Below are positions 16,788 through 24,395 of a stretch of DNA of 64,000 nucleotides, one piece after another. Origin of the DNA: Marinobacter nauticus (GTDB lineage Bacteria > Pseudomonadota > Gammaproteobacteria > Enterobacterales > Shewanellaceae). The translations under genes and the position numbers were made by a program. Each line of letters begins with the position of its first letter. The first letter of the stretch is position 1. The notes beneath the pieces are model-generated. The model searched no databases. It saw nothing but the letters and a program-made list of their open reading frames with translations, and had not been told where the DNA came from. The stretch lies in assembly GCF_019801015.1 (NCBI RefSeq), contig NZ_JAHVJZ010000003.1, positions 496,001-560,000 of the forward strand, in the 5' to 3' direction.

Positions 16788-17296
16788 CAGTTCTGAGCCA
16801 GGGCCGGGTAACGACGGCTCAGCAGAGCAAAACCACCAAACAGCAGGGCACTGAACAGCCAGGTGCTGGCCAGGTCGTTCTGCAGGAACGGCAGACCCAT
16901 GATCCAGCACTGCACCAGGCCTTCCCAGGTGTGGGGATAGAAGTTGGTGACGGCCCACATGCCGGTGTTGGTAACGAAGAAGAATTGCAGGCTGCTGGCC
17001 ACACCGGCCAGAGCGACAGTGGCTACGCTGCGCTTATGGCGCAACAACATACCGATGCCAGCCGTGATGGCCATGGACAGGTACACAAACAGCATGGTCT
17101 CGTGCAGGCCGATAAACAGGTCGCCCAGCAGCATGGCCACCAGAGGCACAATCAGCGCCATGCGCTTGCTGTCGAACATGGCACCGGCGAACAGGCCCAT
17201 GGCCGCAACCGGGGTAAAGTTAAAGGGATGGGGCAATACCCGGTACAGGGCGCACAGGGCGATCATGGCCAGAACGGCGATGAGCTTGGTTTTCAT
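16787..17296 (-). CDS. DUF6580-family membrane protein, possible B12-linked transporter subunit
   Basis: 169 residues with about five membrane helices (KLIAVLAMIALCALYRVLP, VAAMGLFAGAMF, ALIVPLVAMLLGDLFIG, ETMLFVYLSMAITAGIGMLL and a C-terminal WLFSALLFGGFALL). The FNFTPVAAMGLFAGA and MLLGDLF segments match a family of putative transport proteins (DUF6580) that resemble S-components of ECF transporters. ATG 17296 has GGAGAG four bases upstream and is preferred over a TTG. It is coupled to the PduO-like gene and upstream of riboswitch-btuB, so transport of cobalamin or a precursor across the inner membrane is a reasonable inference. No ECF ATPase is nearby. Confidence 0.75.
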   Translation of the reverse strand: MKTKLIAVLAMIALCALYRVLPHPFNFTPVAAMGLFAGAMFDSKRMALIVPLVAMLLGDLFIGLHETMLFVYLSMAITAGIGMLLRHKRSVATVALAGVASSLQFFFVTNTGMWAVTNFYPHTWEGLVQCWIMGLPFLQNDLASTWLFSALLFGGFALLSRRYPALAQN

Positions 17297-17447
17297 CTTT
17301 CTCTCCAAGGGGCGGTGACGCTGGGGTACACTCCAAGGCGCTTAGGATAGCCCGATCGGCCGTTGACTTCCACAGTTGGACGGCTAGAAATCTCTATGGC
17401 TATTCAGTGTTTTATCCGGTTAAGGGCCTGACCCATAAGGAACTGCA

Positions 17448-17789
17448 ATGCCGCACCTGGTTCTGGAATACAACGAATATTTACTTAACGATGACGCCCT
17501 GCCGGGGGTGCTTGAGCGATTACATGACAGCGCACTGGCCAGTGGCGAGTTCAGTGCCGGTAACATCAAAGTGCGCGCCGTACCGGTTCGCTACGCCCTT
17601 GTGGGTGGCGAATCCGCGCCTTTTGCTCACCTTACCGCCGCCATCCTGCCGGGACGCAGCGCCGAAACCAAGGACGCGCTGTCCGAGCGCTTGCTGGACA
17701 CCCTCCATGCCACCCTGCCCCCGGTGGCCGCCGCCTCGGTGGAGATCCGGGAGCTGAATCATTACCACAAGTGGGCCCCGGCAGACTGA
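17448..17789 (+). CDS. 5-carboxymethyl-2-hydroxymuconate isomerase family protein
   Basis: 113 residues, the usual CHMI (HpcD) length. The start MPHLVLEYN preserves the N-terminal proline (Pro2 after Met removal) that acts as catalytic base in this tautomerase-fold family, and the PGRSAETKDALSERL block is its second signature. In E. coli C the family serves homoprotocatechuate breakdown, but no other genes of that pathway are here, so the physiological substrate is open. It is divergent from the DUF6580 gene. Confidence 0.75.
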   Translation: MPHLVLEYNEYLLNDDALPGVLERLHDSALASGEFSAGNIKVRAVPVRYALVGGESAPFAHLTAAILPGRSAETKDALSERLLDTLHATLPPVAAASVEIRELNHYHKWAPAD

Positions 17790-17875
17790 CTGCGCATTTG
17801 CTGACCGCCCCGGGCTTGCCCGGGGCACTGGCTGGGGCAATACTGGGCAGCATCGCTGTTTCACGGAGTTCCGCC

Positions 17876-18502
17876 ATGGAGATGAACCTCAGTCTCAACG
17901 AAGCCCGGGTGATTGGCTGCCTGCTGGAAAAAGAAAGCACCACACCGGACCTCTACCCGCTGACCCTCAACGCCCTTAAAGGCGCCTGCAATCAGAAAAG
18001 CAACCGTGACCCGGTGCTTTCTCTCTCCGACAAAGAGGTGCTGGACACCCTCGAACAACTCAAAGCCAAACGCCTGATTTCTGAGGAAGGCGGCGCCCGT
18101 GCCAGCAAGTACAAACACCGTTTCTGCAACACCGCCTTCGGCGGCCTGCAACTGAGCGAGCAGGAGCGCGGCCTGGTTTGTGTGCTGTTGCTGCGTGGCC
18201 CGCAGACGCCCGGAGAGCTGCGCTCCCGTACCGGCCGCCTGTGTGAGTTCAGTGACGTCAAAGTCACCGAGACGGTGCTTCAGAATATGGTGGAGAAGGA
18301 ACTGGTGGTGCAACTGCCGAGGGAAGCGGGTCGCCGCGAAAGTCGCTATGCCCATCTGTTCAGCGGTGAAGTGGCTGCGGTCACCACCGCCGAGGTGGTG
18401 GCGGACGAAAAAGCCCGCATCGAAGCGCTTGAGCATCAGATCAAAGTGCTGACCCTCGAAAACGAACGACTGCGGGCAGAGCTGGCCACAGCAAAGGCCT
18501 GA
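17876..18502 (+). CDS. yceH: YceH family protein (DUF480)
   Basis: 208 residues with two winged-helix domains, as in E. coli YceH (about 215). Signatures are LSLNEARVIGCLLEKESTTPDLYPLTLNAL in two consecutive blocks, the helix ACNQKSNRDPV, and TPGELRSRTGRL in the second domain. The C-terminal KARIEALEHQIKVLTLENERL is a short coiled coil. Function is unknown; the fold suggests nucleic-acid or protein binding. ATG 17876 is preceded by GGAG; an upstream in-frame start would add residues not conserved in the family. Confidence 0.9.
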   Translation: MEMNLSLNEARVIGCLLEKESTTPDLYPLTLNALKGACNQKSNRDPVLSLSDKEVLDTLEQLKAKRLISEEGGARASKYKHRFCNTAFGGLQLSEQERGLVCVLLLRGPQTPGELRSRTGRLCEFSDVKVTETVLQNMVEKELVVQLPREAGRRESRYAHLFSGEVAAVTTAEVVADEKARIEALEHQIKVLTLENERLRAELATAKA

Positions 18503-18733
18503 TCAATGGCTATGCAGTGCCAAATGGCGGCGCCCCTTGTGGCGCCGTCTTCCGTAGGGGCGTCCTACCCTTAAGTTTCGTCCGTTCCAACTTTGCTGAC
18601 GTATCGAGATTACGACCAAACCCTGGCCCAGCGCTGCCAGCGCAAAGGTGATCCAGGGAGACTTCAGCCACATCGCCACCGGAAGACTGAGCACAATAAG
18701 CCCAATGCCACTGCGGTACAGTAACGTCGACAT
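18503..18733 (-). CDS. Small two-helix membrane protein
   Basis: 76 residues. Two hydrophobic segments (YRSGIGLIVLSLPVAMWL and ITFALAALGQGLVVISI) are followed by a strongly basic tail (RPYGRRRHKGRRH). ATG 18733 has AAGGAG six bases upstream. Its stop abuts the yceH stop directly (convergent). No family recognised. The basic tail would face the cytoplasm. The 187 bases between it and the MATE gene hold no further gene that I can see. Confidence 0.5.
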   Translation of the reverse strand: MSTLLYRSGIGLIVLSLPVAMWLKSPWITFALAALGQGLVVISIRQQSWNGRNLRVGRPYGRRRHKGRRHLALHSH

Positions 18734-18920
18734 CCCTTGCTCCTTGCTGCGAACTCGCCTCCGCAACCCGACAAGGTTGGCGCACCAGAGCCGATCATCC
18801 AGTTCCGTCAGTAACCAGCTGTGTCATCCAATTCAACCGGCGCACTTCAGCAGCCGGGGCAACCGCTTCAATCTCGTCGAGAACCCCGGCTGACGTCGGC
18901 GGCATAACGGAAACCTCCCG

Positions 18921-20252
18921 TTACCTTTGACTGAAGCGCTTCCACTCACGCCAGAGCAAAGCGGCTGCAACCGCAGACAGCACGATGTTGGAGATGGGCA
19001 GCGCCAGCCACACACCATCCAGTCCCAGCCAGGGCGGCAGCAGGAACAGAAAGGGCAACTGAATGCCCATATTGGCCAGGCTGATGCCGGTGGCTTTGCC
19101 ACTGGCACCAAAAGACTGGAATATCACGCCGACACAGAAGATGAACCCGTCCAGATAGAGCGCCAGCAGGTGCAATCTCAGGCCATGCTCCGTCGCCCCA
19201 ATCAACGCCAAATCGGTGTTATTAAACACATGGATGATGGGCGTTGCAGCCAGGTTTACCAGCACCAGCGCCACCACACCGCTGCCCACCGCCACCATCA
19301 GCATCAGACGAATGTAACGCTTCATCAAAGCAATCTGGCCAGCACCAAAGTGATAGCTGATCAGCGGCTGTGCCCCGGTGGCCACCCCTTCGGCGAACAT
19401 CAGGTAAACCGCCAGCAGGTAGCTGACAATGGCGTAAGCGCCCACCACCGTGGCATCGCCATAATGCAGGAACAATCCGTTGTGCAGCGCCACCACCACG
19501 CTGTAGTAGCCATACATCAACAGACTGGAGAAGCCGATGGTGCAGCTGCGCCAGGCATCATAAGGGCGCAGCTTCAGATCTGCAGTCGTTAACCGGGTTT
19601 CCGCCCACGAAGAGAAGAAGTACGCGACGCCCAGCAGAGTCACCAGCAATTGGGCCAGTGCCGTGGCGATGGCGGCGCCGGTCAATCCCCAGCCCAGCTC
19701 CACAATAAAGACCCAGTCCAGCACGATATTGGTCACCGCGCCGATGACAATCAGCCAGGTGGCCAGACGGGGAGCTCCGTCATTGCGCAGCATAAAGGGC
19801 ATGGCCAGACTGCCCAGCGCCACCGGCGCAGCAATCAACAGCACCTGCACGTAATCGCGGGCATAGGCCAGTACCGCGCCCTCGGCATTCTGAATACTCA
19901 GCGCCCACTCGCCGGAGAGCCACAGCAGGCCGGTGCCGGCGATCGCCACCAGCACCATCAGTACCAGTCCATTACCCAGCTGCGCCCTCGCCCGCGCCAG
20001 CTTACCCTCACCACGGGACAGGGAGCTGAGTGCGCCAGCACCAACCCCCACCATCATGCCCAATCCATAGAGCACACCGGCGATGGGCCAGGCGACGTTG
20101 ATCGCCGCAAGGCCGTCAGCGCCGATATAGCGGCCGATAAAGATCCCATCCACCACCTGATACAGGCCGCTGACCAGCATGGCTGCCACCGTGGGCAACA
20201 CATAGCGCCAGAACTGACGGTTCACCGCCTGACCGTTCATCGCTGCGGACAT
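18921..20252 (-). CDS. MATE family multidrug efflux transporter
   Basis: 443 residues with twelve predicted helices in two homologous halves, typical of MATE cation antiporters. The N-half carries LPTVAAMLVSGLYQVVDGIFIGRYIG and the C-half LLMYGYYSVVVALHNGLFLHYG; GAQPLISYHFGAG is the conserved MATE loop. Asp and Gly placement suits a Na+ or H+ driven exporter of the MepA/DinF branch. ATG 20252 follows GAGGTGTGA. It lies 46 bases downstream of a MarR gene on the same strand, and both are preceded by the same TTAG-type palindrome, so drug-induced co-regulation is likely. Confidence 0.9.
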   Translation of the reverse strand: MSAAMNGQAVNRQFWRYVLPTVAAMLVSGLYQVVDGIFIGRYIGADGLAAINVAWPIAGVLYGLGMMVGVGAGALSSLSRGEGKLARARAQLGNGLVLMVLVAIAGTGLLWLSGEWALSIQNAEGAVLAYARDYVQVLLIAAPVALGSLAMPFMLRNDGAPRLATWLIVIGAVTNIVLDWVFIVELGWGLTGAAIATALAQLLVTLLGVAYFFSSWAETRLTTADLKLRPYDAWRSCTIGFSSLLMYGYYSVVVALHNGLFLHYGDATVVGAYAIVSYLLAVYLMFAEGVATGAQPLISYHFGAGQIALMKRYIRLMLMVAVGSGVVALVLVNLAATPIIHVFNNTDLALIGATEHGLRLHLLALYLDGFIFCVGVIFQSFGASGKATGISLANMGIQLPFLFLLPPWLGLDGVWLALPISNIVLSAVAAALLWREWKRFSQR

Positions 20253-20267
20253 TCACACCTCATTTAA

Positions 20268-20280
20268 TTAGAAAGGCTAA
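20268..20280. promoter_or_regulatory. MarR-type operator before the MATE gene
   Basis: TTAGAAAGGCTAA lies between the marR-like gene and the MATE gene. It resembles the palindrome at 20723-20735 (TTAG-half, GGCTAA-half), pointing to one repressor at two sites. Confidence 0.5.
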
Positions 20281-20298
20281 CTATCTACTCAAAAAAAC

Positions 20299-20709
20299 TC
20301 AGTCCCGTCCCACCATGCGGGCCAACAATGCCGACAACGCGGCCTGTTCATTTTCGTTCAGCCGGGAAAGTCGTTCGTCCAGCAGACGGCGGTACAGTGC
20401 CCGGTCCTGGGCCAGCATCGCCTCGCCCGCCGCAGTCAGCCTCAGCAGGACAGAGCGGCCATCTTCGGCACTGCGGCCACGGCTCACCAGGCCTTTGCGC
20501 TCCAGTCGCTGGCACATGGTGCTGGCGCTGGGCTTGGCCACCCGCATCACTTTCGCCAAATCTGACAAGCGCAGACACTGGGCTTCCTCCAGGGTCTGGA
20601 GGTAGTCGTATTCGGTGTAGCTGAGGCTCAGGCCGCTTGGGTCGCCTACCTCCCGCCAACGGCGGGTGACGTAGCGCTCCAGTGCCATCAGGGACTGGTC
20701 AATTCTCAT
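20299..20709 (-). CDS. MarR family transcriptional regulator
   Basis: 136 residues with the MarR winged helix: LRLSDLAKVMRVAKPSASTMCQRLERKGLV is the HTH (in two blocks here, recognition helix KPSASTMCQRLE), then the wing RGRSAEDGRSVLLRLT, the conserved D-R pair. The C-terminal helix forms the dimer. The promoter carries the perfect palindrome TTAGC-CTT-GCTAA 13 bases before the start, so autorepression is expected. Its neighbour is the MATE pump, its probable target. Ligand unknown. Confidence 0.88.
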   Translation of the reverse strand: MRIDQSLMALERYVTRRWREVGDPSGLSLSYTEYDYLQTLEEAQCLRLSDLAKVMRVAKPSASTMCQRLERKGLVSRGRSAEDGRSVLLRLTAAGEAMLAQDRALYRRLLDERLSRLNENEQAALSALLARMVGRD

Positions 20710-20722
20710 CGGGGGAATTTTA

Positions 20723-20735
20723 TTAGCCTTGCTAA
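20723..20735. promoter_or_regulatory. Palindromic operator at the marR promoter
   Basis: TTAGC-CTT-GCTAA, perfect 5-base arms, immediately upstream of the MarR gene. See also the related site at 20268-20280. Confidence 0.55.
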
Positions 20736-20762
20736 CTAAATGCCAGTTTCCTGGCTCGCGAC

Positions 20763-21362
20763 CTACCAGTCGAGGCCCTGCTGCGCTTTGATGCCCGCGT
20801 CAAAGGCGTGTTTCACTGGTTCGATTTCGGATACCGTATCGGCCAGTTCCAACAGGCGTCGGTGGCAGTTGCGGCCGGTGATCACCACATGCTGATGGGC
20901 GGGACGCGACTCAATGGCGGCGACCACGCTGTCCACATCCAGGTAGTGCAGGCTGAGCATGTAAGTAATTTCATCCAGCAGCACCAGATCGATATCCGGG
21001 TTGGCCAAGTCTTTCGCCACTGCCTGCCACACCGCTTCTGCCGCCCGGGTATCGCCTTCCCGATCCTGAGTGTTCCAGGTAAAGCCGGTTTTCATGATGT
21101 GGAACGGCACGCCCAGTTTTTCCAGCACGTTGCGCTCGCCGCAGGGCCACTCACCCTTGATAAACTGCGCCACGGCACAGGACAAGCCATGACCCACCGC
21201 CCGCAGCACGGTGCCAAAGCCGGCGGTGGACTTGCCTTTGCCGTTGCCGGTCAGCACCAACAGCACGCCACGTTCGGTTTGCGCTTGTGCCACTTTGGCG
21301 TCCACCACGTCCTTCAGTCGCTGCTGGCGGGCCTTGTGTTTGTTGTTGTCCCTTTGCGTCAT
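20763..21362 (-). CDS. cobO: Cob(I)yrinic acid a,c-diamide adenosyltransferase
   Basis: 199 residues, the size of E. coli BtuR/CobA. Adenosylates corrinoids with ATP. The P-loop variant TGNGKGKSTAGFG near residue 38, KGEWPCGERN, TWNTQDREGD and LLDEITYML are family signatures. It is the CobA-type enzyme, unrelated in fold to the PduO-like protein 4 kb away, so the window has two adenosyltransferase types. Together with btuB it supports salvage of cobalamin. It is divergent from fetB. Confidence 0.95.
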   Translation of the reverse strand: MTQRDNNKHKARQQRLKDVVDAKVAQAQTERGVLLVLTGNGKGKSTAGFGTVLRAVGHGLSCAVAQFIKGEWPCGERNVLEKLGVPFHIMKTGFTWNTQDREGDTRAAEAVWQAVAKDLANPDIDLVLLDEITYMLSLHYLDVDSVVAAIESRPAHQHVVITGRNCHRRLLELADTVSEIEPVKHAFDAGIKAQQGLDW

Positions 21363-21446
21363 CGCCTACTCCGTGCCGATCTCAATGAATGTTGCTGATT
21401 GGGTTCGATATACTGAGACTTATCTCAATACTCGTCCAGAACCGCG

Positions 21447-22241
21447 ATGAACACCGTCATCGATATCCCCTGGTGGCAACTGGCCACCTTCGCCACCATT
21501 CTCGTCATCCCGCTGTGGATCAACCAGCGCTTTGAGCTGGGTCAGGGCCGCAATACTCTGACCGCCTTCGTCCGCATGACCGCCCAGTTGGCACTGGTGG
21601 GGCTCTATCTGAAGTTTGTTTTCAGCCACGACAACCTCGCGCTCAATCTGGCCTGGCTGGCCATCATGACGCTGGTTGGTGCCAGCGCCATTCTGGGCAA
21701 CAGCCAGATGCGTCACCGGAAATTGGTGTTGCCGGTACTGGCGGGTCTGGTGTTGTCGCTGCTGCCGGTGCTGGGACTGCTGCTTTTGGGTCTGCTGCAG
21801 CCCGCGCCCTGGTACAGTGCCCAGTACCTGATCCCACTGGCGGGCATGCTGCTGGGCAACACTCTGAGCGGCAATGTGGTGGCGCTGCAGCGTTACTTCG
21901 GCGCCATGAAGAGTGACTTTGCCCTGTACGAAGGTGCACTTGCATTAGGCTGTACCCCACAATGCGCGGCACGCCCCTTCGTTCAGCAGGCGATACGTCA
22001 GGCTCAGGCACCACAGCTGGCCACCATCACCGCCACCGGTCTGGTCACGCTGCCGGGGATGATGACGGGTCAGATACTCGCCGGTACCGACCCCCATATC
22101 GCCATCAAGTATCAACTGGTGATCATGATCGCCATCTACGTGATGCTGAGCCTGTCCGTCACGCTCACTCTGCTGATGGCCCAGCGGGCGGTGCTGGCCC
22201 CCACCGGGCAGGTGCAGATCCCACTGCCGGACAGCAAATAA
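21447..22241 (+). CDS. fetB: FetB-like ABC transporter permease (UPF0014)
   Basis: 264 residues with about seven helices. The conserved block ITATGLVTLPGMMTGQILAGTDP, split around MMTGQ, and the following IKYQLVIMIAIYV are the hallmarks of the FetB/YbbM family, permease of a putative iron exporter. The usual partner ATPase FetA is not adjacent on either side, so it must be elsewhere or lost. The stop TAA (22239-22241) is followed by only four A before the hairpin of repeat copy B. Confidence 0.85.
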   Translation: MNTVIDIPWWQLATFATILVIPLWINQRFELGQGRNTLTAFVRMTAQLALVGLYLKFVFSHDNLALNLAWLAIMTLVGASAILGNSQMRHRKLVLPVLAGLVLSLLPVLGLLLLGLLQPAPWYSAQYLIPLAGMLLGNTLSGNVVALQRYFGAMKSDFALYEGALALGCTPQCAARPFVQQAIRQAQAPQLATITATGLVTLPGMMTGQILAGTDPHIAIKYQLVIMIAIYVMLSLSVTLTLLMAQRAVLAPTGQVQIPLPDSK

Positions 22242-22245
22242 AAAA

Positions 22246-22700
22246 CCACCTGCATAGCAGGTGGCTTTGACTCGGCCCCCTTTAAGGGGGCTGTTTGGTT
22301 TTCGGGGATGCCAAAGGCATGAGCGGATAGTGCTCCACTCACCTCCTTTGCCGGGACGGCCCGGCGGCCGCCAGAAGGGCTTCGCCCCTCTGGACTCCCC
22401 TTTGCCTCCGGCGCAGCGAAAGCCCCTCGCTCCCACTCCTTCCCATTTCGGCACCGGCCAGACTCGCTTCCATGCTCGGCTGGCCGCTCGAGCCTTCCCT
22501 GGCTCTCGGCCTCATTCCCAGTCCTTCCCGCTCGGCGCTGCGAGTCGGCGCATGTGGACGGCTTACGCCGTGAGGGTCTGGTGCATGCCTCTCCTTTTTT
22601 GTGCACCGGCTTTCAATCCGTCTCGTCTCTTAGCAGTACTTTTCGGGCAAAGCTCGGAACAAGCGATCACCAACTCCATAGAAGGTGGTTTAGGGATGAC
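22246..22700 (-). mobile_element. Repeat copy B: hairpin-bounded, non-coding, structured element
   Basis: About 455 bases, colinear with copy A at 13615-14148 and almost identical outside a few substitutions near the fetB-proximal end and the missing 81-base block. The hairpin CCACCTGC-ATA-GCAGGTGG (22246-22264) is intact and followed by T residues on the minus strand. The distal hairpin (22670-22688) has decayed: CCAACTCC faces GAAGGTGG. This, with the intact form in copy A, suggests copy B is older or inactive. It sits between fetB and the terminator of the Cu/Zn permease, convergent genes, as copy A does between metR and btuB. Confidence 0.7.
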
Positions 22701-22703
22701 AAT

Positions 22704-22735
22704 AAAAAAGGCGTGCCAGTCGGCACGCCTTTTTC
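22704..22735 (-). terminator. Intrinsic terminator of the Cu/Zn permease gene
   Basis: AGGCGTGCC/GGCACGCCT stem (22709-22730) flanked by A-tract and T-tract. Repeat copy B begins directly beyond it. Confidence 0.8.
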
Positions 22736-22746
22736 GTTGAGTGGGG

Positions 22747-23901
22747 TTACACCACCAGGTTAAACAGGAGGCCACCACCGATGGCCATAATCAGAATGGT
22801 CACCACAAACGCGGTCAGCAGCGGCCAGCGGAACAGACGCTTGAGCATGATCAGCTCCGGAATGCTGGCACCGCCGGAGCCGATGGTCAGTGCCATCACC
22901 GCACCCAGACTGACGCCCTTGGCCACCAGTGAACCCACCAACGGCAGCAACGCCTCTACCCGGATGTAGAGCGGGATACCAATCACTGCTGCGACCGGAA
23001 TCGCCCACGGGTTGTCAGCACCGGCCACTTCGGCAAAAAAGTCGCTGGGCACAAAACCGTGTACCAGAGCACCGAAGGCCATCGCGATGGTCATGTAGGG
23101 CAGCATGCTGCGGAACAGTGCCATGCCTTCACGACCCGCCTTACGCCAGTCAATCTTCACTTTCTCAGCCTTGGCCGGTTTGGCCTCGGACTCGCCACAA
23201 CAAGCGCTGCTGACCGGGGCCACGGCGGCAACGGTTGCGCCGCCACAGCAAGCTTCAGCGGCCGCTGGCTGCATCCGTTGCATGGCCGGAGCCGGAGCTT
23301 CGCTGGCGCAGCAAGCGGTCTGAACCGGAGCAACTTTGGCTTCACCAGCGCAGCAGGATTCCTGAGCCACTGCCGGCTTGGCGCTTTTATCGCTGTCGCA
23401 GCATGACTTTTGGGCGTCGGCATCTTCCAGCAGCTCAGACTTGATGTAACGCTCGAAGCCCAGCGCCTGCAGCACCATACCCGCCACGATGGCCACGCTC
23501 AGCGCCAGCAGAGCGTAGATGGCGGTCACTTTCGCACCGAATACCGGAAGGAACAGCGCGATCACCAACGGGTTCAGCAGCGGCGAGGTGATCAGGAAAG
23601 TCATGGTCGGGCCGAAACCGGCACGGGCCTTGAGCAGACCGATCAACATCGGAATGGTGGAGCAGCTGCAAAACGGTGTCAGACCACCGAGGCCGGCCGC
23701 CATAAAGTAGCCACGACCGCCGCGGCCGCCGAGCAGCGCCTGCACCTTCTCCTTCGGCAGTTTCTGGTTGATCACGCCCACCAGGGTGCTGATCACCAGG
23801 AACAGGATGGAGATCTCCGCCATCAGGTAAACGAACATGGAGAGCGCGGAGAGCATCTGGTCGCTCAGCGATCCATTCTGGGTTAAAAAGTCGGGGTTCA
23901 T
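22747..23901 (-). CDS. SO_0444-type Cu/Zn efflux permease with Cys-rich linker
   Basis: About 384 residues, COG0701/DUF318 permease fold. The first half carries LTPFCSCSTIPM, the second PVAAVIGIPLYIRVEALLP and IGSGGASIPEL. Between them, residues about 180-265 form a soluble linker with five CC pairs (SCCDS, SCCAG, ACCAS, ACCGG, ACCGE) separated by Ala/Pro-rich spacers, a likely metal-binding arm. This architecture matches the family named after Shewanella SO_0444, linked to Cu/Zn resistance. ATG 23901 follows AAAGGTGG. The ArsR-family gene 74 bases upstream and a shared ATCGAAATATA motif suggest metal-responsive control. Family from memory; metal not proven. Confidence 0.85.
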   Translation of the reverse strand: MNPDFLTQNGSLSDQMLSALSMFVYLMAEISILFLVISTLVGVINQKLPKEKVQALLGGRGGRGYFMAAGLGGLTPFCSCSTIPMLIGLLKARAGFGPTMTFLITSPLLNPLVIALFLPVFGAKVTAIYALLALSVAIVAGMVLQALGFERYIKSELLEDADAQKSCCDSDKSAKPAVAQESCCAGEAKVAPVQTACCASEAPAPAMQRMQPAAAEACCGGATVAAVAPVSSACCGESEAKPAKAEKVKIDWRKAGREGMALFRSMLPYMTIAMAFGALVHGFVPSDFFAEVAGADNPWAIPVAAVIGIPLYIRVEALLPLVGSLVAKGVSLGAVMALTIGSGGASIPELIMLKRLFRWPLLTAFVVTILIMAIGGGLLFNLVV

Positions 23902-23922
23902 AAAAGCCACCTTTCTAAAAAT

Positions 23923-23933
23923 ATCGAAATATA
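23923..23933. promoter_or_regulatory. ATCGAAATATA motif before the permease gene
   Basis: An 11-base motif in the arsR-permease intergenic gap, repeated exactly at 24305-24315 upstream of the regulator gene. Probable binding site of the ArsR-family protein encoded between them. Confidence 0.5.
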
Positions 23934-23975
23934 GATTACGGCAATCCGCGCTGGTCAATCTGTCGCGGCAACAAA

Positions 23976-24263
23976 TTACAGGGTGCAGCACTCGGCGGTG
24001 AGAAACGCCATCAACTCATCCAGAGATTCCATCCGCGCCTTGCAGTACAGGGTACGGCCATCCCGGGTCTGTTCCACCAATCCGGCCGCCACCAGGCGGC
24101 TGATGTGGTGAGACAGGGTGGAGCCGGGGATATCCAGATAGGACTGGATCTCACCAACGCTCAGGCCATGTTGGTTGCCCTTTACCAGCAAACGGAAGAT
24201 CGCCAGCCGGGTTTCATGCCCCAGTTCGGACAGCCGCTTAACCGCCATTTCGTCACCAATCAT
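23976..24263 (-). CDS. ArsR family metal-responsive repressor
   Basis: 95 residues, one winged helix: LSELGHETRLAIFRLL opens the fold, DIPGSTLSHHISRLVAAGLV is the recognition region, RDGRTLYCKA the wing. The C-terminal TAECCTL offers a Cys pair for metal sensing; the classical CVC motif of arsenic sensors is absent, so a different metal (Zn or Cu) is plausible. ATG 24263 has AGGAGC close upstream. It is upstream of the SO_0444-type permease on the same strand, matching the SO_0443-SO_0444 gene order that I recall in Shewanella. Confidence 0.88.
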   Translation of the reverse strand: MIGDEMAVKRLSELGHETRLAIFRLLVKGNQHGLSVGEIQSYLDIPGSTLSHHISRLVAAGLVEQTRDGRTLYCKARMESLDELMAFLTAECCTL

Positions 24264-24304
24264 GTCCTGCTCCTCATGACACCAATGGCGACAATTCTAT
24301 GATC

Positions 24305-24315
24305 ATCGAAATATA
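24305..24315. promoter_or_regulatory. ATCGAAATATA motif upstream of the ArsR gene
   Basis: Exact repeat of the motif at 23923-23933, about 42 bases upstream of the regulator start, within an AT-rich promoter. Confidence 0.5.
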
Positions 24316-24336
24316 AGTCAACGCTTATATTAGAAA

Positions 24337-24369
24337 AAATTAAAGGTGCCAGAAGGCACCTTTAATTTC
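24337..24369 (-). terminator. Intrinsic terminator of the cytochrome gene
   Basis: TTAAAGGTGCC/GGCACCTTTAA stem with an AGAA loop, flanked by A and T runs; about 30 bases beyond the cytochrome stop. Confidence 0.8.
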
Positions 24370-24395
24370 AGTGGTTTATACAAACAACTCTGCGC

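Noticed and set aside
22136-22606. Minus-strand frame of 156 codons within repeat copy B
   Set aside because: The frame is not maintained in copy A because of the 81-base difference, is basic and low-complexity, and runs into fetB antisense; structure explains the conservation better than coding.
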